Shown here: piece by piece, positions 58,701-64,000 of the stretch
Numbering within the stretch: the stretch's first letter is position 1
How the letters are laid out: each line of letters starts with the position of its first letter
NCBI GenBank assembly: GCA_905178155.1
Contig: CAJINV010000020.1
Coordinates: 1-64,000, forward strand
DNA from: Amoebophrya sp. A120
Taxonomy: Eukaryota > Sar > Dinophyceae > Syndiniales > Amoebophryaceae
Direction: 5' to 3'
Length of the DNA: 64,000 bases
The notes under the pieces: generated by a model
What the model was told of the DNA's origin: nothing
Databases searched by the model: none
What the model saw: only the letters and a program-made list of their open reading frames with translations
Program-made: the position numbers and the translations under genes

Positions 58701-61698
58701 GAAAAGGAAAAATCCCCCCTCCCCATATCAAAAAGGAGATCTGTGATGCTGGATTTGCGTGGGCGTGGGCGAAACTGGTACCGCTAAGAAGAAGTGGAAC
58801 AGTCAGCAGCCCGAACTCATCGGTTTTGCCAGGTCCACAACCCCCTGGGGGTGAGAAAAGGGGGTGGCTCCGCGTGGCAGCGATCAAAGATCACTGCCTG
58901 GAAGAAGGAATGGGAGCCTCTTTTCAGAAGTACTCCGCAAACCTAAGCCAACCACTGCCCCCAATTTCACAAACTCGCGTCAGCCATCGAGAACCGATGA
59001 GACGGAGACCCCGGACACCCTTCCCAACGACCGAATACTGATAGGGAGAAGTGGGCCCCACAGTTTAGACGGAAGTCGAGGTATAGTCCCGGAGGGCACA
59101 CAATGTATGACTGCTCCCCCTGGCGAAAGCCGCGTCGTTTCAGCGCTATGGAACAGTTTGGCGATCTACAAGGTGCTCAACTGTACTCAGCGGCGAGCAC
59201 GAAGAGCTAGGGACGTGCTGGATTTGCGTACACAAATCAGATTTGTATAGCAGGAAGGCATTGCGGCCAGATCCCCAGGCTTGGTAGGGGCGTATGGGTC
59301 TAGTTGTTCAGCATTGCAAACGGCTGACCTTTAGGCCCTACAGCATGAGAAATCGCCTCCATAATGGGGCGGAAGCTTCTGCCCTTGTCTTCTTGCAAGA
59401 CAAACGTGATTTGTGACCTCAAATCAGCAACACAAATCTTCGGAAAGATACCTTTTCGATATGGGGAGGGGGGATTTTTCCCCTCAATAGTTTCCGCTGC
59501 TGGTACACCTGGTCGTTTTTCGAGTTGTGGTCAAAATTCAGAAAAACCCGGTCGCCAATCACGTCGGCCGCGGTTAAGGTTGGCATCCCCCCCATCTGCT
59601 GCCTCTGCAGGTGGAAGAGAATCTCGGTTTCCAGGCGACCGAGTTCCTCGATGAAGTTCGGCCGGGGGTCGATGATCGACCGCTTATCCTTTAGATAGTA
59701 AAACGCCTCGTTCAGCCGAAAGTGCTTGTATTCCATCAAATACGCGTATCCAGGAAAAAAACTGTGTTAGTGTAACTTTCTTTTTGGTTGACAGCATCAC
59801 AAATTTGCTCTACATGACAGAGAAAACCTGTCATGCGTGACTTGTAAGGGAAAACACACACGAATAGAGGACTTCGTGGCTGTCTGGCATGACAGGTGTA
59901 ACTCTGTTGCATGTTCTGCATCACAAGTTTACACTGACACAGTTTTTTTCTTGCATAACGCGATGATCGTTGACGCCGACCGGGACACGCCCTGCGTGCA
60001 ATGTACCAAAATCTATCAAACGGAAAAATCCCCCCTCCCCATATCGAAATGGAAATCTGTGATGCAGGATTTGAGGTACCAAATCGACTTGTCATGCTAG
60101 AAGGCCAAGAGCCGCAGTCGTGGTCTCGTTTGCAGGCAATTTGTCATGCTGTTTCTCACTCTCAGCTGCCTCCTATCATGCTGAAGATGCAAGGCTCCCC
60201 CACGCCACCCAGCACCACAGTCCGCATCTTTTCCCGTGTAGCATGACAAAGCTGATTTGTGACAACAAATCTGCATCACAGATTTCCGTTTTGATATGGG
60301 GAGGGGGGATTTTTCCTTTTGATAAAATCCGGTTTTTGTTTTCCGGGTCGTTGATGTGGACGTCATTGATGTACCGGGCAGCGTCCCGCAACCCGTTTTC
60401 CAGCAGTTTTTCGTCCTGCGTGTCGTTCAACGGGATGGTTTTCTCCACGAACCGGTTTTGCAGTGGCAGCGGCAGGTAGTTCACCAGCTCCACTGCCACA
60501 TTTAAAATGTGCGTGATTTTCGTCCTCTCGATCAGCTCGATCTCGTTCTCCGCGTTCCGTCGCCCCCCGAGAAACAGCCAGGGGAAAATCTCGCTATCCT
60601 GTGCAAAAGTATCGTACTCGTAGTAATTGATGTGTTTATGCATTACAAATCTCTTCAAGGTAAAACAGCATCACAAATTCAATTTGTAATGCTGAGGGAA
60701 TTTGTAATGCAATTTATACTAGTACGATGCTTTTGCATTGCATATTCGCTGCTGTGCGAGGACCAATGGTCGTTGAAAAATTCGACGCGGATGTCCTTCT
60801 CGCACCGCGTATCAAATGCAAATATGTCTGGGTCTGGAAACTTGTGATGCAAGCCCGCGAACAATAAGTGCTCTATAATGCGCCGCCAAGCATGACAAGT
60901 CTTTTCGTGCTTCTGTGTCTGTGATGCGTATTTCGCATGAGAAAGAAAAGCTGCGCTTTTGAATGACAGGCAAGAGGGCCTCTTGGTGGCCACGCAATAC
61001 AGAGGGCAGAGTCATGCCAGACTAGCATGACAAATCTCACAATCTTCCAGACCCAGACCCAGTATTTGCATTTGATACCGCGGGCACTTCTGCCACTGGA
61101 TCCCGGCGGACTCGGAGCTGGTCGGAATCGTGGGGTCCTGCGACGATCCCGCGGTGGACATCCCGGAGTACGGTTCCTCAACCACCGCCTCAATCGCGTG
61201 CATGTCGTCCACCTGCTGTGCCCGCTGCTGCAGCGCGTTGTCTTCCGCAGCGAAGTTCACGGGTTGGCTATTACAATGAACAATGGCCCCACCCCGGCAT
61301 TTGCAGAAGTTTGTCATGCAAAGTTAAAGTTTCCAAATGAAAGCTTTTTGTCTTGCATAAAAGGATTGTGAGCGTTTCTGATGCAGAATCTGGGTGCGCA
61401 AGGTGCCTTGTGCATAAGAGATCCGGCTGCTGTTGGGCTACTTCGCAACACAAATTTGACCTATTCTGCATGGAAAATTTGTGATGCTGAGATATGCAAG
61501 ACGGGGAATGTTTCTGTTGGAAAGGTTTGCAATACAAATGCTGCCAGGCTTTGGGTGGGGGCATTTTTCATTGTAATATTGGCCTTTCCGAAACTGCCCG
61601 CGCGCCGACATGGCGGGCCGGCTGCCCGTTGGGGGCGGGGGCGCTGCGGCCTTCTTGCCTTTGCCCGGCTGCTGGGCTTGCTTGCCGTCGCCTTTCAT
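52776..61698 (-). CDS. Dual-specificity phosphatase fused to actin-fragmin-kinase-like domain
   Basis: Fifteen exons (starts 61698, 61263, 60804, 60589, 60008, 59741, 58692, 57091, 56414, 56073, 54853, 53855, 53531, 53249, 52915) sum to 3408 nt, 1135 residues. The N-terminus is Gly/Lys/Pro-rich, followed by a CPRC motif near residue 100. A DSP domain spans about residues 123-290, with FPWLFLGG, THILNV and the active-site loop VHCTQGVSRSAS, then AYLMEY. A helical linker follows (about 330-470), then a kinase-like domain from about 715: GGSGGIWLY glycine loop, INNFDRLPWRL near 875 and SNDGNLQNLM near 890, as in actin-fragmin kinases. The C-terminus is helical. If active it could both remove and add phosphate, perhaps on actin-associated substrates; this is inference. 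All interruptions are introner-type elements. Confidence 0.87.
52921..53183. mobile_element. Introner IE-A
   Basis: TATCAAATG..TTTGATA ends; TSD CGAAA on both sides. Length 263 bp. Excision gives AGLDFEKALGE in frame. Confidence 0.94.
53252..53471. mobile_element. Introner-like IE-J (ends not TAT/ATA)
   Basis: TIRs are GTTACAATCTCAAACG..CAATAGA and TCTATTG..GTTTGAGATTGTAAC, about 32 bp. No clear TSD. The frame requires removal of 224 bp (about 53250-53473), giving ITRS-AARVIF. Confidence 0.78.
53537..53798. mobile_element. Introner IE-A
   Basis: TATCAAATG..CTTGATA ends; TSD GTAGA on both sides. Length 262 bp. Excision gives EQIYVCTGVAYD. Confidence 0.94.
53861..54134. mobile_element. Introner IE-A, decayed TSD
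   Basis: TATCATGTG..CAATCCATA ends around the AGACCCAGACAT core. The TSD positions read CGGCG and TGGGG. Length 274 bp. Removing 279 bp keeps the frame (VSAPMNHQ). Confidence 0.88.
54859..55222. mobile_element. Introner IE-B, long copy
   Basis: GATGCTGTGCAAAAG and CTTTTGCAATGCATA ends; TSD CCGCG, extending to a 9-bp match TACCGCGGA. Length 364 bp. It contains an inner TGTTACAGTTAC..GTAACTGTAAC inverted repeat. Excision gives DLLSAVVQVKKK. Confidence 0.92.
56079..56357. mobile_element. Introner IE-I with GT-AG register
   Basis: TATCCTGAGTAAAAACGTAC and GTACGTTTTTACTCAGGATA ends; TSD ACCTC on both sides. Length 279 bp. On the minus strand the TSD (GAGGT) allows an intron GTTATCC..GATAGAG, a true GT-AG pair. 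Confidence 0.94.
56420..56684. mobile_element. Introner IE-A
   Basis: CATCAAGTG..CAGTTGATA ends; TSD CTCTG on both sides. Length 265 bp. Excision gives RLSQRQEQDD. Confidence 0.93.
57097..58573. mobile_element. Giant introner IE-G, 1477 bp
   Basis: Ends are TATCGCGTGCAAATGTGCCC and the complement ending GGGCACATTTGC..TTGATA, with a GGGGGTAGGGTAG extension; TSD AGCAC on both sides. The interior carries a GAAGCTGGTG array (57855-57910) facing an inverted CACCAGCTTC array (58430-58510), plus a hairpin at 57563-57615. No transposase was recognised. Excision gives SSGGAGIIAG. Confidence 0.93.
58698..59489. mobile_element. Introner IE-F, long copy (792 bp)
   Basis: Ends are TATGAAAAGGAAAAATCCCC and GGGGATTTTTCCCCTCAATA; TSD GTTTC on both sides. 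It has about 480 bp more interior than the copy at 60014. Excision gives QQRKQEITHA. Confidence 0.93.
59747..59957. mobile_element. Introner IE-E
   Basis: TATCCAGGAAAAAAACTGTG and CACAGTTTTTTTCTTGCATA ends; TSD ACGCG on both sides. Length 211 bp. It splits the DSP active-site helix; excision gives STIIAYLMEY. Confidence 0.95.
60014..60324. mobile_element. Introner IE-F
   Basis: TATCAAACGGAAAAATCCCC and GGGGATTTTTCCTTTTGATA ends; TSD AAATC on both sides. Length 311 bp. It interrupts the codons just before the HC active site; excision gives NRILVHCTQG. Confidence 0.95.
60595..60744. mobile_element. Introner IE-B
   Basis: TATCCTGTGCAAAAG and CTTTTGCATTGCATA ends; TSD CTCGC and TTCGC (one mismatch). 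Length 150 bp. Excision gives SHSSEIFPWL. Confidence 0.92.
60810..61077. mobile_element. Introner IE-A
   Basis: TATCAAATGC..CATTTGATA ends; TSD CCGCG on both sides. Length 268 bp. The right TIR has a duplicated CCCAGA. Excision restores the CPRC motif (KCPRCEKD). Confidence 0.95.
61269..61578. mobile_element. Introner IE-H
   Basis: TATTACAATGAACAATGGCC and GGGGGCATTTTTCATTGTAATA-type ends; TSD TTGGC on both sides. Length 310 bp. Excision gives RKGQPVNFAAED. Confidence 0.94.
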
Positions 61699-61935
61699 GA
61701 TTTATTTCGAGCGGCCGTTGGGTCGTCGATGTGGTAAAGCTAAGTCGAGGAAATTTTCAAGTGTAGCTAGTAGTGCTATAAAGAGAAAAGTCAATCTGTC
61801 ATACTTAGACCAAGTCCAACGCAGAAACCTATAGCTGATGCGTTAAATTGATCATTGCATCAAAGAAGGGTAGTTGGCATCTGTGGTAGAAAAGAATGGA
61901 AAAGCCAAATATCAAAATTTTCCGTTAACGTTTCG

Positions 61936-62178
61936 CTAAAAAAAGTAGTTGTTCATTATGAGCATCATGTTGTGAAGGCTGTGAATAGTTCTACCGACTT
62001 GGTAGCATAGTCTGTTAGTGGCCTCACGTAGATCCACCACAGAAGTTCCATTTCCCCCTTCTCTTAGAAGTTGCACTCCCTTGTGGTAATTCAAATGATC
62101 CCAACACAACTCTAACTCTAAGTAGGAGCGTTGGCCACAAACAGAAATAATCCGATTCAGGTTGTTTAGTATTGACAC
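61936..62178 (-). CDS. Possible terminal exon, unrecognised
   Basis: An 80-codon minus-strand frame without an ATG start ends at 61936. It has a protein-like composition (LELELCWDHLNYHKG; VDLREATNRLCYQVG). It may be the last exon of the gene starting at 62775. No domain was recognised. Confidence 0.35.
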   Translation of the reverse strand: MSILNNLNRIISVCGQRSYLELELCWDHLNYHKGVQLLREGGNGTSVVDLREATNRLCYQVGRTIHSLHNMMLIMNNYFF

Positions 62179-62517
62179 GTCATTAGAGGATGCGAAACCG
62201 ATTTTTTTTCCCGGACTGTAGTTTTTCTAGTACCGAGGACAGTTTTACAGACTAAGCGGTTTTGGAGCTTTCTCACTTTATCATTATAGCCAATTCCAAT
62301 GAATCGTTTCAAGACTGTGCTGCAAAAATATTTTCCGACAGCTGCAAGGACTTCGATTCAAGTACCTTCAGCTTCACATAGGATCTGGTGTTTGTTCTGA
62401 ACAAAGCACAAGCTTTTCTTTTGCTACTTGGTTCGAAGCAGCACAGGCAAAAGGAAAACGAAGACAGCTTTCGACTGTGCCACCAGCGGCATTATGCTCT
62501 GTCAACGTTTCCATCTG

Positions 62518-62775
62518 TCAGTACGTTCTACTCTGCGTGTTCTTTACGGCGTCGACAGCAGAACTACTTCTGTGCCAGTTTGCAGCGGGTATGCACTTGT
62601 GATTCTCGTTTTCTATTTCCGGATCGAGCAAAAGCAGTAAGAAGTACAGTACGGTAAGCAGCACCAACAGCCCCGCAAAGGCACACAAGAGGTTACTGAG
62701 CCCGAGTACGTAGCACACTGCGAAAAAAACAAACGGAAGCAGGGAAGACCACTGGAAGATGGAAGAAGCCGCCAT
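62518..62775 (-). CDS. N-terminal exon of a small membrane protein
   Basis: ATG at 62775. Residues about 12-27 (LLPFVFFAVCYVLGL) and 30-50 (a Leu-rich run ending YFLLLLL) are two probable membrane-spanning helices, followed by an acidic DPEIENE. A GTACTG donor-like site lies inside the second helix at about 62655, so the true exon may end there. The remaining exons were not resolved. No family was recognised. Confidence 0.4.
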   Translation of the reverse strand: MAASSIFQWSSLLPFVFFAVCYVLGLSNLLCAFAGLLVLLTVLYFLLLLLDPEIENENHKCIPAANWHRSSSAVDAVKNTQSRTY

Positions 62776-63518
62776 CTTGAATCGAATTATTCTCCGGCAG
62801 GTTAAAACTGGTTGGTACTAGGCGACGAAAATTATTTTTTCATCCATCGAAGATCATCATGGGCAAAGGTTCCATGATCGAGCTGTATCAATCCTCTTTG
62901 CGTCCACCGTTTGATCTATATGTTGTGAACTGCTTGGTGCAAGAACGTCGTTGGAATTCCCAAAAAACACTCAAACTTTGCGCCTCACGAACCTTCAGTT
63001 GAGTAGAACTGCCGCAAGAATACCATTAGTTACGCGGCGCCTGTGGTCTCTTAATACACTGGACCTGCTGCTCGAGCTGAACTGCATTGGCATCCACTAC
63101 TGTAACTGTAAGCTTGATCTTCATCTTGCACGTTGTTGACAATCACAGGCAGAAACCAATGATCACACCATCAAACTTGTGCAATCAATGGAAGTAGAAG
63201 TTGTGAAGCTTTCCTTTGCAATTAGGACGTGGACGTCAAACTAGGTTTACAATTTGAGTTTACATCATTTGAAAGCTTTTTTCAATTAATTTGTTCGCGG
63301 GTCGTGTAATGATTAATTTTGAAATTGAATACAAAAGCGAAAGTGCGCCTTCCAAGCATTCTACAGGTAGAGGTATGCGCATGCCAATAAAGAAATTGAT
63401 TTTCGTAGCAGAAGCGCAATTTGTACACAAAGAGAAAAGATTTTTAATTTCGGAATATGTCAATCTCGTAGGTAGTGGCGTACGTGAGGCCTCCACCACT
63501 TCACTGCACTACTATCAC
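62776..63518. other. Intergenic, no gene recognised
   Basis: AT-rich DNA with short open frames on both strands that are not protein-like. No repeat or RNA gene was seen. Confidence 0.45.
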
Positions 63519-64000
63519 TTAGCTCAGTTTTCGCTTAGTATCTACCCGCATCCATGAGTGGAGCAGCGCTGATGTCTCCTGCTCCGCCTCCGGAAAATCG
63601 ATAGCAGCGTCTTCTCGCGGCTCAGGATAGTAGTTCATTTGTTGGAGCGAAGAAGAATCTACTCCGGGCGTAGATGTTGTTGCATTTGTGCCGTTTACTT
63701 CGACGTTATTTCCCGTGGTACTGCTAGTATGATCTTCCCTATCTTCCGCTCGCATCTGCTCTGCTGCAGCTCCTGTAGAAGTAGTTGCGGCCGCTCCAGT
63801 CAAACCAGCTTCACCGCTCGCACCCGGAGAAGTACTGTCGTCCTCGACATCGACTATTTCATCAGCTTGTGCTGCTTCCCGCGCCGCACGACCACGGCCG
63901 CTGTTCTGCTTTTCACTTTCGCTTGAGGAGGACTTCCCGAAGGCAGCCCCCGCGGACTCCGTCAAACTGCCCGGGAAACCGACAGATGCACGCGGATCCG
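63519..64000 (-). CDS. Partial hypothetical protein, low complexity, cut by window end
   Basis: The minus-strand frame is open from the window edge to a stop at 63519. It is rich in Ser, Ala, Glu and Thr, with acidic runs (DEIVDVEDDSTS). A GTAGATAC donor-like site at 63545 suggests the exon ends there and the stop is intronic. It looks like a disordered region; no domain was recognised. Confidence 0.45.
   Translation of the reverse strand, partial: DPRASVGFPGSLTESAGAAFGKSSSSESEKQNSGRGRAAREAAQADEIVDVEDDSTSPGASGEAGLTGAAATTSTGAAAEQMRAEDREDHTSSTTGNNVEVNGTNATTSTPGVDSSSLQQMNYYPEPREDAAIDFPEAEQETSALLHSWMRVDTKRKLS

Noticed and set aside
52921-61578. DNA-level excision like ciliate IESs instead of introns
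   Set aside because: TA-containing ends and precise removal recall IESs, but introners in syndinian dinoflagellates are known as RNA-level introns, and no ciliate signature is present. It remains testable and is mentioned in the splice-site finding.
1-64000. tRNA, rRNA, CRISPR array or trans-spliced leader sequence
   Set aside because: I looked for their hallmarks by eye and found none. Short tRNA genes could be missed without a covariance search.

Overview
The window looks like nuclear DNA of a dinoflagellate-type alveolate, most likely a syndinian such as Amoebophrya. This is an inference from gene structure; no search was run. The grounds are: an SF-assemblin gene; every gene I can model lies on the minus strand; and coding exons are interrupted by short transposon-like introns ('introners'). 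The introners have terminal inverted repeats (TIRs) and 5-bp target-site duplications (TSDs), an arrangement described for Amoebophrya.

Layout. 1-5.2 kb: a palindromic repeat at the edge and two unrecognised minus-strand reading frames. 5.2-20.7 kb: a 7.7-kb head-to-tail duplication, each copy holding a myosin whose tail ends in a SEC14/CRAL-TRIO lipid-binding domain; copy 2 carries two frame-changing indels. 20.7-26.5 kb: nested direct and inverted repeats and a degenerate telomere-like tract, no convincing gene. 26.9-34.8 kb: a zinc-finger (RING/IBR-like) gene and further low-complexity exons, with introners. 35-38.6 kb: insertion modules bordered by four copies of a ~42-bp repeat, with perfect hairpins. 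38.7-47.1 kb: an intact gene for mitochondrial ETF-ubiquinone oxidoreductase, whose 5.1-kb intron holds five extra copies of its own upstream exon end plus 5' splice site, a MITE and tandem repeats. 47.8-51.6 kb: a small Dpy-30-like protein and SF-assemblin, both with ordinary GT-AG introns. 52.8-61.7 kb: one gene joining a dual-specificity phosphatase to an actin-fragmin-kinase-type domain, interrupted by 14 introner-type introns that make up about 62% of its length. 61.9-64 kb: fragments of further minus-strand genes.

How I checked the gene models. Removing each introner together with one copy of its 5-bp TSD restores the reading frame. The exon sums then come out as exact multiples of three: 3408 nt for the phosphatase-kinase, 2124 nt for ETF-QO, 804 nt for SF-assemblin and 381 nt for the Dpy-30-like gene. 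I count 25 elements in 12 TIR families (called IE-A to IE-L here). Nearly all begin TAT and end ATA, and most cannot be spliced in any register as GT-AG. Functions come from motifs read by eye; transcripts and database searches would be needed to confirm them.
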